Shown here one piece after another: positions 11,877 to 23,733 of a stretch of DNA of 64,000 nt (positions within the stretch are counted from its first letter, which is position 1; the number at the start of each line of letters is the position of its first letter). The stretch comes from Congeria kusceri (taxonomy: Eukaryota; Mollusca; Bivalvia; Myida; Dreissenidae): positions 42,779,618 to 42,843,617 of the forward strand of contig CM051027.1 of assembly GCA_027627225.1 (NCBI GenBank), in the 5' to 3' direction. The notes beneath the pieces are model-generated. The model saw nothing but the letters and a program-made list of their open reading frames with translations. It was not told the origin of the DNA and made no database searches. Both the position numbers and the translations under genes were made by a program.

Positions 11877-11994
11877 CGGATCTTTTACAAATAACAAAAT
11901 TTATACACTTATATTGTCTTAGAAAATTCTATTTAATAATGTAATTTTCTAAGACAATATAAGTGTATACATTGTGTTATTTGTAGAAGATCCG
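11877..11994. repeat. Near-perfect 52-bp inverted repeat
   Basis: The left arm 11877-11928 and right arm 11943-11994 are reverse complements with about three mismatches, around a 14-nt AT-rich loop. The outer ends are CGGATCTT and AGATCCG. The adjacent word GAAAGTTTCAGAATAC (11861) recurs at 12156. It looks like a small foldback element or MITE. Confidence 0.8.
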
Positions 11995-14640
11995 ATGAAC
12001 ACTGTCTAACTTTTTTAAGATAAAAAACAAACTTATTCTTAGATTTTTCTTGGACATTTTAACTGTTACAATAGTAAGAGTAAACAAACACTATTGACTA
12101 AATCTTATAAAACTAAAACTTATTAAATCTAACTTAAAATTAATTTAAGTCTATGAAAGTTTCAGAATACCACCCCAGAACTAATTGACAGGTAAGGCAA
12201 TTCTTAGTCACTGTTATATGTTTAGATTACAATGACTTAAAGATTTAGATTGTAAATTCATACCCAATTCTGTAACAAATCTATAGTGAATAGATTGCTA
12301 TGGTCAGTTCTTATCAGTGAATCTATTTTTCGGCGTAGCTGTCTAAGATCACTTTTGACCCAGATTTTCTTGCGATAATTATGCAGCGGGAAAATTGAAT
12401 ACCAATAGAATTGGACACATTTTCTAATTCTAAGGAATGCAAACTTCAAACAATGGTTTAACGTATACCAATAACTGTTGCATACTTTGCGGGATTACAA
12501 ATTTACATAATTGTTTACATAAGCGGTTAAAATGAAGTTATAAACATATCTTCAACTTATACTTTAGGACTGAGGCTAATTATGAACGTATTTTCTCATT
12601 GTATGCCATAAACAGAATGCTATATTCATTCCCGTAACGAAATAACTATTTTGTTTAGCTTATATTTATATCGGCGGTATACCCTCTATAAATAGCAATT
12701 GTGCAATGTTCCCATTCATAAATCTCATTCACAGTGTTGCCGTTCCATGTAGCCCATTGATTCTAGCGAGTTCATCACATTCCAGAATCAGTAGTGTCAT
12801 TATAAAAATAGCGCGCGTAGCTAGCAACCGTTGTATAGCTGTGTTAACATACTCAAACATGCATCAATAATAGCGTTCAGAGAATCATAAACCTAACATT
12901 TTAATAAATGGGGAATTTATATTTATAAACGTACTGTTAACTTGAATTAAAATTGTGGTTACGATTTATAAACGATTATTTATTATTGCATCTTTCTATC
13001 AACTTCTCCAGTAGATGTTATTTAATCTATAAAAAGATGCTACATTTTCTGTAGATAAAATGTTATGAAAGCAGATTCGGAAAACGTCGAATTGTTATTC
13101 GCGTAGCATGAATACACAATTTGCAATACGAATTATACACAGGAACCCCTGATATAGCATATTTCTACTGATATAATTTAAAATCGTCAAAGTCTAATGA
13201 ATTTTTATGGTTGCGTTATCATAAATAAAGTCTGAACATTTCAAAAATCGCTGAATGTTCCTTGACTATTGCTTTTTATTGGGATACACAGTATAAATTC
13301 TTATTTGACATCAAATCGTTATTATATTAGATAACTAACATGAATGGAATATTACCGGTACTATAAATAAATATCATCTGATTCATAATAATTTTAATTC
13401 ATTCCCAAAATTATTTTCTTACATTGTTAATTTGTTTAATTGACTTGACAAATTCAGATAACAATTATGTTAACCTAAATTATTTTGGTTATTCATATAC
13501 CACTGGTGGAAACATGGAGCTATATGATTGGTTTATTCACAGCATATATATTAATGATAATTTTATTTAATTTTTAAATTAATAAATTTATCTCAAATTA
13601 ACTTTTGGGTCCAAAAGTTTTCTTATAGTGTCCGAAAAATCTGGGATCCAATAAGTCTCCTCTTATTGGTGGGGACCAAAAAATCTGGGATCTGAGAAGT
13701 CACGTAACCGATCATCTTGGCCGTCTGTTTAGGTAATTTTTAAATGACATCTCAATATTAATTTCAACGCCGATTGTCTTTTAAAGACATTTCTTGTTAG
13801 CATATTGGCTGATTGTAAATCCCTCCTATATAAGAAGTCCGTCTACAAAAATTGTACAAGATTGTAAAGGATGATGTTAATATAATAATATACTTTTATT
13901 ATGTGTATGAAATGTTTATATACGTTGTGCTATAATGTTATCAATCAGACAAAAATTTAAAAGAAATGATTCTTCGGACTTCAGTATAGTTTTATAAAAC
14001 AAATAAATGAAGAACTCTGATCAATTGGTTTGGCTTTTTTCGACAGCATGCTGTGTTAGCGTGTGTATACAATATAGGTAAAGGTTTTGGGGAAAACAAC
14101 ACAATATAACTGTTAAACCATTGCAAATCGTTAGCGCCTATTGAAGGCAACATTACAAACGAAAAATGAACTCATATCATGACTTATGATAACCAAACAG
14201 CGGCTAAACACAAATGAATGAAAATACTGAGTAAAATTAAGTGGACAATTTTTATCAGAAAAAAAGGAAACAGTTGACCATATAACTGTGCACGTAGGGT
14301 TCTCCGCAGAAATATCCACATTGTAATACAAAGTATACGGCGTTATGAATGGGGCACAGGAGACGTACTACTTCTTTACGTTTTATACAAAGTTTTCTTA
14401 AATTGTGATACTATGAAATACACAAACGCAAACTGTTGACGTATATCATAAAATAGTTTTAAAATACATTATTGGTTAAATTAACTATTATGTTGTTCAA
14501 AGTTATAAGAAAATGATAACGTTTCTATTTATTACAGTTTTACAGTTTCTACCTGTAGAAATATATTTGCAGTTTTACAGTTTCTACATGTAGAAATATA
14601 TTTACATGCAGTCCTTCTCACTCCTAGATAAACGTGTGTT
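11995..14640. other. Unassigned AT-rich DNA
   Basis: No supported gene or transposon ends found. A minus-strand 63-codon open frame at 12258-12449 has no recognised motif. A pair of similar phrases AATCTGGGATC (13639, 13681) suggests minor local duplication, as do two copies of ACAGTTTCTACNTGTAGAAATATATTT at 14540 and 14577. Confidence 0.5.
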
Positions 14641-14657
14641 ATGAAACCGCGCCATTA

Positions 14658-15059
14658 GGCCATACAAAGTTGATTCTATGTTTAGCGTCCCCATGATTTT
14701 TCAAAACCTACCAACCAGGCAGGAAAAGACAAACAATACAAAAAAATTTTTATTTCACAACTTATTCATGGCAGCGGTACAAGCTAAAGGAAAGGTTTTA
14801 TAAAAGTTTTATAAATCATATATATATTTGGAACCTACTTTAACACAGTATTTTAACTGTGTAAATTGAGTAGTTGCACTCTATTTTTTACAAATATTGT
14901 TAAAACACCTAAAGGTAATTTTCCCCATGTTTTTCCAAATGTTATATACGCTTTCCAACTCGATTTTGTACATTGTCAAAATTGTTGTTTTTTTTCGTTC
15001 AGGCATTCAAAAACCTACCAGCCCGAGGACGCTAATCATAGAACCAAATTGGTATGGCC
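14658..15059. mobile_element. PIF/Harbinger-like MITE
   Basis: The terminal inverted repeats start GGCCATAC. The left end is 14658-14725 and the right end is 15059-14995 in reverse, sharing GATTCTATG/GGTTCTATG, TTAGCGTCC and AACCTACCA-type words. The element is flanked by TTA at 14655-14657 and 15060-15062. A 3-bp TTA duplication with GGCC-type ends is characteristic of PIF/Harbinger. It is 402 bp long with no transposase, so it is non-autonomous. Open frames across it are incidental. Confidence 0.75.
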
Positions 15060-15131
15060 TTACTTTCTTTCCACGAACGCTCTTTTGCACGACTTTGTCG
15101 CTAACGATACCATTATAAGGGCTGCTTTTAC

Positions 15132-18100
15132 GAATGAGCAGTGTACCGTTGTTGTTGTTGTTTAAGAATGAGCAGTGTACCGTTGTTGTTGTTGTTTAAG
15201 AATGAGCAGTGTACCGTTGTTGTTGTTGTTTAAGAATGAGCAGTGTACCGTTGCTGTTGTTGTTTAAGAATGAGCAGTGTACCGTTGTTGTTGTTGTTTA
15301 AGAATGAGCAGTGTACCGTTGTTGTTGTTGTTTAAGAATGAGCAGTGTACCGTTGTTGTTGTTGTTTAAGAATGAGCAGTGTACCGTTGTTGTTGTTGTT
15401 TAAGAATGAGCAGTGTACCGTTGTTGTTGTTGTTTAAGAATGAGCAGTGTACCGTTGTTGTTGTTGTTTAAGAATGAGCAGTGTACCGTTGTTGTTGTTG
15501 TTTAAGAATGAGCAGTGTACCGTTGCTGTTGTTGTTTAAGAATGAGCAGTGTACCGTTGTTGTTGTTGTTTAAGAATGAGCAGTGTACCGTTGTTGTTGT
15601 TGTTTAAGAATGAGCAGTGTACCGTTGCTGTTGTTGTTTAAGAATGAGCAGTGTACCGTTGTTGTTGTTGTTTAAGAATGAGCAGTGTACCGTTGCTGTT
15701 GTTGTTTAAGAATGAGCAGTGTACCGTTGTTGTTGTTGTTTAAGAATGAGCAGTGTACCGTTGTTGTCGTTGTTTAAGAATGAGCAGTGTACCGTTGTTG
15801 TTGTTTAAGAATGAGCAGTGTACCGTTGTTGTTGTTGTTTAAGAATGAGCAGTGTACCGTTGTTGTTGTTGTTTAAGAATGAGCAGTGTACCGTTGTTGT
15901 TGTTGTTTAAAAATGAGCAGTGTACCGTTGTTGTTGTTGTTTAAGAATGAGCAGTGTACCGTTGTTGTTGTTGTTTAAGAATGAGCAGTGTACCGTTGTT
16001 GTTGTTGTTTAAGAATGAGCAGTGCACCGTTGTTGTTGTTGTTTAAGAATGAGCAGTGCACCGTTGTTGTTGTTGTTTAAGAATGAGCAGTGCACCGTTG
16101 TTGTTGTTGTTTAAGAATGAGCAGTGCACCGTTGTTGTTGTTGTTTAAGAATGAGCAGTGCACCGTTGTTGTTGTTGTTTAAGAATGAGCAGTGCACCGT
16201 TGTTGTTGTTGTTTAAGAATGAGCAGTGTACCGTTGTTGTTGTTGTTTAAGAATGAGCAGTGTACCGTTGCTGTTGTTGTTTAAGAATGAGCAGTGTACC
16301 GTTGTTGTTGTTGTTTAAGAATGAGCAGTGTACCGTTGTTGTTGTTGTTTAAGAATGAGCAGTGTACCGTTGTTGTTGTTGTTTAAGAATGAGCAGTGTA
16401 CCGTTGCTGTTGTTGTTTAAGAATGAGCAGTGTACCGTTGTTGTTGTTGTTTAAGAATGAGCAGTGTACCGTTGTTGTTGTTGTTTAAGAATGAGCAGTG
16501 TACCGTTGTTGTTGTTGTTTAAGAATGAGCAGTGTACCGTTGTTGTTGTTGTTTAAGAATGAGCAGTGTACCGTTGTTGTTGTTGTTTAAGAATGAGCAG
16601 TGTACCGTTGCTGTTGTTGTTTAAGAATGAGCAGTGTACCGTTGTTGTTGTTGTTTAAGAATGAGCAGTGTACCGTTGTTGTTGTTGTTTAAGAATGAGC
16701 AGTGTACCGTTGCTGTTGTTGTTTAAGAATGAGCAGTGTACCGTTGTTGTTGTTGTTTAAGAATGAGCAGTGTACCGTTGCTGTTGTTGTTTAAGAATGA
16801 GCAGTGTACCGTTGTTGTTGTTGTTTAAGAATGAGCAGTGTACCGTTGTTGTTGTTGTTTAAGAATGAGCAGTGTACCGTTGTTGTTGTTTAAGAATGAG
16901 CAGTGTACCGTTGTTGTTGTTGTTTAAGAATGAGCAGTGTACCGTTGTTGTTGTTGTTTAAGAATGAGCAGTGTACCGTTGTTGTTGTTGTTTAAAAATG
17001 AGCAGTGTACCGTTGTTGTTGTTGTTTAAGAATGAGCAGTGTACCGTTGTTGTTGTTGTTTAAAAATGAGCAGTGTACCGTTGTTGTTGTTGTTTAAGAA
17101 TGAGCAGTGCACCGTTGTTGTTGTTGTTTAAGAATGAGCAGTGCACCGTTGTTGTTGTTGTTTAAGAATGAGCAGTGCACCGTTGTTGTTGTTGTTTAAG
17201 AATGAGCAGTGCACCGTTGTTGTTGTTGTTTAAGAATGAGCAGTGCACCGTTGTTGTTGTTGTTTAAGAATGAGCAGTGCACCGTTGTTGTTGTTGTTTA
17301 AGAACGAGCAGTGCACCGTTGTTGTTGTTGTTTAAGAATGAGCAGTGTACCGTTGTTGTTGTTGTTTAAGAATGAGCAGTGTACCGTTGTTGTTGTTGTT
17401 TAAGAATGAGCAGTGTACCGTTGTTGTTGTTGTTTAAGAATGAGCAGTGTACCGTTGTTGTTGTTGTTTAAGAATGAGCAGTGTACCGTTGTTGTTGTTG
17501 TTTAAGAATGAGCAGTGTACCGTTGTTGTTGTTTAAGAATGAGCAGTGTACCGTTGTTGTTGTTGTTTAAGAATGAGCAGTGTACCGTTGTTGTTGTTGT
17601 TTAAGAATGAGCAGTGTACCGTTGTTGTTGTTGTTTAAAAATGAGCAGTGTACCGTTGTTGTTGTTGTTTAAGAATGAGCAGTGTACCGTTGTTGTTGTT
17701 GTTTAAGAATGAGCAGTGTACCGTTGTTGTTGTTGTTTAAAAATGAGCAGTGTACCGTTGTTGTTGTTGTTTAAGAATGAGCAGTGTACCGTTGTTGTTG
17801 TTGTTTAAAAATGAGCAGTGTACCGTTGTTGTTGTTGTTTAAGAATGAGCAGTGCACCGTTGTTGTTGTTGTTTAAGAATGAGCAGTGCACCGTTGTTGT
17901 TGTTGTTTAAGAATGAGCAGTGCACCGTTGTTGTTGTTGTTTAAGAATGAGCAGTGCACCGTTGTTGTTGTTGTTTAAGAATGAGCAGTGCACCGTTGTT
18001 GTTGTTGTTTAAGAACGAGCAGTGCACCGTTGTTGTTGTTGTTTAAGAATGAGCAGTGTACCGTTGTTGTTGTTGTTTAAGAATGAGCAGTGTACCGTTG

Positions 18101-18137
18101 TTGTTGTTGTTTAAGAATGAGCAGTGTACCGTTGTTG
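15132..18137 (+). repeat. 34-bp minisatellite, about 88 copies
   Basis: The unit is TTTAAGAATGAGCAGTG, then TACCG, then (TTG)4. Over 3 kb it varies at only a few positions: TACCG to CACCG, TTGTTG to TTGCTG, AAGAATG to AAAAATG, and occasional loss of one TTG. CACCG variants cluster in three blocks of six to seven units (about 16012-16215, 17095-17330, 17838-18048), which indicates block duplication inside the array. 34 is not a multiple of 3 and each unit holds TAA, so it cannot encode a repeat protein. The plus strand is strongly G/T rich. Confidence 0.95.
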
Positions 18138-18780
18138 CTCTTCTAGGAACAGATCGTGCTGCAGAAGAACTAGAATGACAGGGCTTACATGTCTCTTAAG
18201 CGGTAAATGATAGCTCGTATGTCATCGGGGTTTCAGAGTTATTGACAGAAATCTCATAAGGCTGCTTAAAACTAAAAATATAGATTGAAATAAACAGACC
18301 TTTATGACACCCAACAACAACAATATATATAAAATGTTTCACTATCCCGATTATAGATATACTGAACATATATTGTAAGCAATGTTATGATAATCTGCAG
18401 TATGCAAGTATTGTTTGAAAAGTAGTGTAACGCGTAAAAATAAAACAATACATAAATTGTCGGCATGTATGTGCGTTAGCATATCACATGTATATGCTTT
18501 TTCTATGTGAAACATCATGAAGTGGGTATGTTTTTTAGTTTAGGTAAATGACACATTGAAAAAGACACATAAATACTTCACATAGATAAACTTTCACTGC
18601 AGGAACATATTTCTTTTGTAGACGCTTGTAATTATATTCATTACACTTAGCAAACTGTGAAAGCGTTCTCGCACATTTGTAACAAAGGTCAAATTACACC
18701 AAAACGGAAGTCACATCCTCCGGGTTACATAATAAACAGATAGGGTTCAGTGTATAATGCATATGATTTTAAAAATACAG
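18138..18780. other. Unassigned DNA after minisatellite
   Basis: No gene or repeat ends recognised. Confidence 0.4.
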
Positions 18781-18790
18781 TTTAAATGAT

Positions 18791-18955
18791 ATGTTTTGGT
18801 ATCAATTTAAAGGTATGTATGTAAGAAATAAGAAAAAAGATAGTTTCAGGCACTACTTCGTCTTAGTTGTTGCCAGCTTCATAACTTTTGGCCCATGTAG
18901 TCATGCACAAAATGGCAGCCCCCATGCCTGTCAAAACTGGTGTGTTTATTCTAAG
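18791..18955 (+). CDS. Candidate first coding exon of a secreted peptide (weak)
   Basis: An ATG at 18791 (or 18815) opens a frame that runs to a consensus-like donor AAG|GTAAAT at 18955. The encoded 55 residues have a basic stretch (NKKKDSFRH), a hydrophobic core (YFVLVVASFITFG) and a likely cleavage site after SHA. A short mature part with two cysteines follows (ACQNWCVYSK). This is the shape of a signal-peptide exon. No downstream exon was identified, and a chance open frame of this length in AT-rich DNA is possible. An alternative reading has an acceptor at TTTCAG (about 18849). Function unknown. Confidence 0.3.
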
Positions 18956-20600
18956 GTAAATATTTTGAGTTACAACGTATATACATTTTTGACATGCTGT
19001 TTATTCAAACGGTTATGACCTTATCTATCCAACAATGTAAAGTGATATATTGGGAAGACGCTTGGTCATGGTGAAAATTGAGATCAAACTTTGAATATTT
19101 TATATGTAACAAAGAAGGAATTTATTTGCGCATGCGTAACCATTATCAAAACAACATCCTGTTTGTCATATGATATAAAAAGGGGTCGTTTACAAACTGC
19201 CATTCATTCAAGGCATGATGACACACTGACTGTGAAAATTGACATCTTGAATATAGTTGAAAGTGAAAAATGCAACGGTTAAACAACAATCGATTAAAAA
19301 ATATCTATGAAGACAGATTCCAAACAACCAGTTATAAAAATTAATATAAATGAGCAACATAAACAACTAAGACCATTAACTACCAAACACACGATTGTGA
19401 TCTGTCTGAAAAATGATGGGAGTTTTCTATTTTAAATCGTACTTCCTTATTATTATACTTGTATGGATATATAAAATAATCAAAATAATTATGGATAAGC
19501 TAGATTGACGATCAACGAAAATTTAAGTAATAAAAATTGGCATAATCTACTAATAAATGATGCATGTGCTAATTGTCATTTACTCGTCCCGCAAGACGTT
19601 GTTTAAATACGATAAAATTCATTTTAAATATCTGTTGTGACATGTTAAAAGCAAGCACAACGACTTACAATACATAAAGAACAAAATATTGTCCTAAAAG
19701 AATTGTTCAAATGCCAATTTGTGTTCAAGAAATTAAGTAAGTAATAATGGCGACCTATCTAATGGAGCGTTGGGATTTAATTACGTCATCAAGAAAATGG
19801 TGGCGAAAATTACCGAGCGGCGCACGGAAATTGCCGATTAGTTTTTAAGCATCAAACTAATAATTTTAAAATGTTACATAAGCAACATTGTAATCTACAA
19901 AATATCAAAAGTATGTCAAAACTTGGCCGTTTACCTTTAAGAATATAATTATGTAATAAATATCGAAATTTCAGGAATTTTCAGGGAACAGATTTTTTTT
20001 CTATAGTCAAAACCAAACTTTTATATGATTACAAAATTTAGAATTTTTTCGTTAAAAAAGGATGAAAAAGCATTTTTTGGCAAATATAATATTATTTTTT
20101 CACTATGTAACGGATTGCTTTCTTACAATTACCCAATTCAACCAATAGGATGTCGTTATTTTTTACCAATCAATGGTCAATACTATTTTTTGGCTAAAAC
20201 AAAAACAGCATCAACATGACCTAAAATGCATTCACGGATATGTCATTTACATGCATTTTCCAAAAAATCTAATGCGGTGACCCCCATTTTTAAGGTTTCA
20301 TTGTATTAGGTATTGAACGATCTGCAAAATATGTAAAAATAAAAAAAATTCACGGAAGGGAAAAACTGTAGAAATCGTCTTTAAGGTTCTTATGTGCGGC
20401 ATATTTAAAATGTATAACTTTTCATTTAACCATGAATTAAAACGAACAAAAGGGGTCACGAAGCGAGCCGAGAAGAAACACATACATACTAATCCTAACC
20501 TTATTGTCTCGTTATCGCCGACTCTCATGTTAAGATTATTTATTGAGTGGGCATGATTAATTATTTATTACAATTATTTTATTACTTATTGTATTATTCA
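18956..20600. other. Unassigned AT-rich DNA
   Basis: No supported feature. Open frames at 19091-19282 and 20025-20219 lack recognisable motifs. Confidence 0.45.
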
Positions 20601-20608
20601 CTTTGTCC

Positions 20609-20639
20609 CAATAATAATAATAATAATAATAATAATAAT
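20609..20639. repeat. (AAT)n microsatellite
   Basis: About ten tandem AAT triplets. Confidence 0.95.
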
Positions 20640-20751
20640 TAACGAAATGACATTTACAGTTTGTCGGTAATTACGCAGTACAGGTACTAGCAATAGCGGT
20701 CAGTAACTACTCCAGCAACCTTATCAGAAAATTATACTAGATTTTGGAATA

Positions 20752-20826
20752 GGCTCTATGGCCGAGTGGTTAAAGCGTTAGACTCACACGCCGGCGGTCG
20801 GAGTACGATCCCTATTAGGGGTATGA
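20752..20826 (+). pseudogene. tRNA-like sequence (Ser/Leu-type head)
   Basis: The A box is TGGCCGAGTGGTTAA at 20759. The B-box position reads GGAGTACGATCCC instead of GGTTCGANTCC. A GC-rich extra-arm-like segment (CCGGCGGTC) precedes it, and a T run follows at 20826. The acceptor stem does not pair well. It is better read as a tRNA pseudogene or the head of a SINE than as a working tRNA. Confidence 0.5.
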
Positions 20827-21111
20827 ATTTTTTTTCATTTTTATTTATTTTAATTTTGTTTCACATAATATTAGGGTTGCTACTCCAGATGCTTTATTAA
20901 CTGAAAAAGAAGACATTTATAAAATATAATATTATGGGAGTAACTTCCTTGAAGCATATTATAACACGTTTGCTAACGTGTTAAAAGCTTGTAACACTGT
21001 CTCTGCATTCACAGTAATGTTAAACATACGCCATATTTATTTCTCGTCGACAAATTAATCTACTGTCTCATACAGAGATTGTCCGGTAATAAAATTGATA
21101 ATCATCATTTT

Positions 21112-22646
21112 TAGCTCACCAGAGCACAAAGTGCTCATGGTGAGCTTTTGTGATCTCCCGTTGTCCGTCGTCCGTGCGTGCGTCCGTCGTCAACTTTTCA
21201 TTCAAACTAAATCTCCTCCTAAACCACTTGGCAGATTTTCACCAAACTTCACAGGAATGATCATTGGGTGACCCTCTTTAACAGTTATTAAAATCGTTAC
21301 GGTCCGCTGCATATGTCTGTCACCAGAGCTAAAAATAGATTGAAAAAGTGTAAAACTTTCTTTTTCTTAGAAACCGCAGGGCCCAGAGATTTCATATATG
21401 ATTTCTTATATGGTATGAAACATCCTCTACAGAATTTGTTCAAATTATGCCCAGGAGGTCAAAACGGGCCACGCCGCGGGTGTCACATGGTTTATATAGA
21501 ATATATAGCAAATGACTTTAACAATCTTCTCCTCTGAAACCACAAGGCCCAGAGCTTTCATTTTTGGTATATAACATCCTATAGTGGTCCTCTACAAAGA
21601 TTGTTCAAATTATGCCCCTGGGGTCAGAACTGGCCACGCCACGGGGTCTCGTGGTTTATATAGAAAATAAAGCAAAATGACTTTAAAAATCTTCTCCTCT
21701 GAAACTGCAAGGCCCAGAGGTTTCATATTTGGCATGTAACATCCTTAAGTGGTCCTTTACAAAGTTTGCCACTGGGGTCAAAACGGGCCACGCCCTGGGC
21801 GTCACATGGTTTATTTAGAATATATAGCAAAATGACTTTAACAATCTTCTCCTCTGAAACCACAAGGCACAGAGGTTTCATATTTGCTATGTAACATCCT
21901 ATAGTGGTCCTCTACAAAGATAGTTCAAATAATTCCCCTGGGGTCAAAACTGGCCACTACCCGGGGGTCACAGGGTTTATAATAAACTTAAATAGCAAAA
22001 TGTCTTTAGAAATCTTCTCTAAAACCGCAAGGCCCAGAGCTTTCATATTTGGTATGTTACATCCTATAGTGGTCCTCTACAAAGATTGTTGAAATTATGC
22101 CCCTGGTGTCAAAACTGGCCACGCACGGGGGATCACATGGTTTATATAAACTTAAATAGCAAAATGTCTTTTAAAATCTTCTCTTCTGAAACTGCAAGGC
22201 CCAGAGGTTTCGTATTTGGTATGTAACATCCTATAGTGGTCCTCTACAAAGAGTGTTATAATTATGCCCCATGGGTCAAAACTGACCACAACCCAGGTGT
22301 CACATGGTTTATATAGACTAAAATAGCAAAATGACTTTAAAATTCTTCTCTTCTGAAACCGCAAGCCTAGAGGTTTCATGTTCAGTATGTAACATCGTAT
22401 GGTGGTCCTCTACAAATGCTGTTCAAATTATGTCCCTGGGGTCAAAACTAGTCACGTCCCGGGGGTCACATGGTTTATATAGACTTAAATAGCAAAATGA
22501 CTTTAAAAATCTTTACCTGAAACCGCAAGGCCTAGAGGTTTGTTCAAGATTGTTGGGATAAAAATAAGCCACGCCTCGGGGATGCAAATTCCAATTGGGT
22601 TAGAAGGTATTAAGTGAGCGTCCTAAGGCCGTCAAGGCCCTCTTGT
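21112..22646 (+). mobile_element. Helitron-like (Helentron-type) element, copy 1
   Basis: The 5' end TAGCTCACCAGAGCAC forms a hairpin with GTGCTCATGGTGAGCT. The 3' end is a hairpin, GGCCGTCAAGGCC, followed by CTCTTGT. It is flanked by T on both sides with no target duplication. The interior consists of about eight tandem copies of a 165-bp unit (key words AAGGCCCAGAG and CCTCTACAAAG). The 5' subterminal part carries GTCCGTCGTCCGT runs. It encodes no Rep or helicase, so it is non-autonomous. Classification rests on the T|T insertion, lack of duplication and 3' hairpin, and is tentative. Confidence 0.65.
21365..22540 (+). repeat. 165-bp tandem repeats inside Helitron-like copy 1
   Basis: The AAGGCCCAGAG(C/G)TTTCAT word recurs at about 21374, 21543, 21708, 21865, 22029, 22194, 22363 and 22528. 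This gives eight units of 159-168 bp with 10-20% divergence. Short open frames seen here are by-products of the repeat. Confidence 0.9.
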
Positions 22647-22874
22647 TCATTATAAACCCGCCGGTAGGTACATTCAAAGAATGTGTTGGTTATAAAAATG
22701 TAATGACAGAATGTCGGAATGTCATTAAAAGTAAGATAATCATGTTTGTAGTCCAAAGAAAGACCATGCTATTGTACATCGGACACAAAAATAGGCTCAG
22801 CAGGTTTCTGACACGACAATATTTTTAATTTTCAATTGATAGCTGTTTTGAAGGCCTTATATAATTCGAATATT

Positions 22875-22916
22875 TTACTACTGCTCACTGCTACTGCTTA
22901 CTGCTACTGCTAACTT
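22875..22916 (+). repeat. Short CTACTG satellite fragment
   Basis: ACTGCTACTGCTTACTGCTA followed by CTGCTAACTTCC matches the 9.0 kb satellite, so the family is dispersed and not a single locus. Confidence 0.7.
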
Positions 22917-23107
22917 CCTATCCGCAATTTATTGGCTAATAATTGTTGAAATTGTTGAACATTTAAGTTTTAAAGTGTACGGTGTAATTTATATGAATAT
23001 TTGACGACCCTGTAATAATCACATAAATTTATGCTAACAATATATTTATCAGATATATTATTTGTTATATGTCTGTTTATGCTGTTTTAACCCCTGATTG
23101 AAGTTAC

Positions 23108-23727
23108 AGTCACACCAACGTCCCGGACGTTGGCGGACAATCCCGGGCTGGATCCGGGGTCTGATCCGTGTTGCGTCCTTGGTTGACAGTATTGAGTCAT
23201 TGATGGTCCGGCATTGTCCGGGCACTGTCCCGGAAATATTAGATTTCGGCTACGATAACCCACGATTGATCGTGGACGTGTTAATCGTGATTAGTCGGGA
23301 TGCACAGTGTCCCGATTGTGTAACTGAACCGTGGGGCAAGCGTAGAAATCCGTAACATACACGCAACAAAACGTATTACAGTCTTGTAATACATATGTCA
23401 TAAAATCGGTGACGATTAATCACGATTAAACACGAAAGGCCACGAATGCCTCTACGATGGCTGTAAGAATGAGCCAGATTGAGATACGATGGCACTAGGA
23501 TTGTCCTACGTTCTCGAACAATTGTGGCGGCGCTACGATAAGCCACGAATGTTAAGAAGATGTTCAAAACTGTCGTAGCGCTTCCCGATCGATAAGGATC
23601 CCCCAAGATTTTGCAAGATTCACACAGATGCCAGTACGTATGTATTCACGCTTTACCACGCTTCACCAAGATTTTTGTAAATCGTGGGCAATCGTAGCAA
23701 AAATCGTGACAGTGTGACCGGGGCTTT
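23108..23727. mobile_element. GTCACAC-ended inverted-repeat element
   Basis: The left end AGTCACACCAACG and right end CAGTGTGACCGGGGCTTT are inverted with respect to each other. AGTTAC flanks both sides (23102-23107 and 23728-23733), a 6-bp direct repeat that fits a target duplication. The interior is GC-richer than its surroundings, with repeated CGAT/CACGA words. It is 620 bp with no transposase. Superfamily not assigned. Confidence 0.6.
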
Positions 23728-23733
23728 AGTTAC

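Noticed and set aside
12258..12449. 63-codon minus-strand frame rich in basic residues
   Set aside because: Some resemblance to RT-like composition, but no motif can be named.
14866..15165. 99-codon frame near the minisatellite
   Set aside because: It runs across a MITE end into the repeat.
15132..18137. CRISPR-like regular array
   Set aside because: There are no unique spacers; the whole unit repeats, and the DNA is eukaryotic. It is a minisatellite.
20752..20826. Functional tRNA gene
   Set aside because: The B box is altered and the acceptor stem does not pair.
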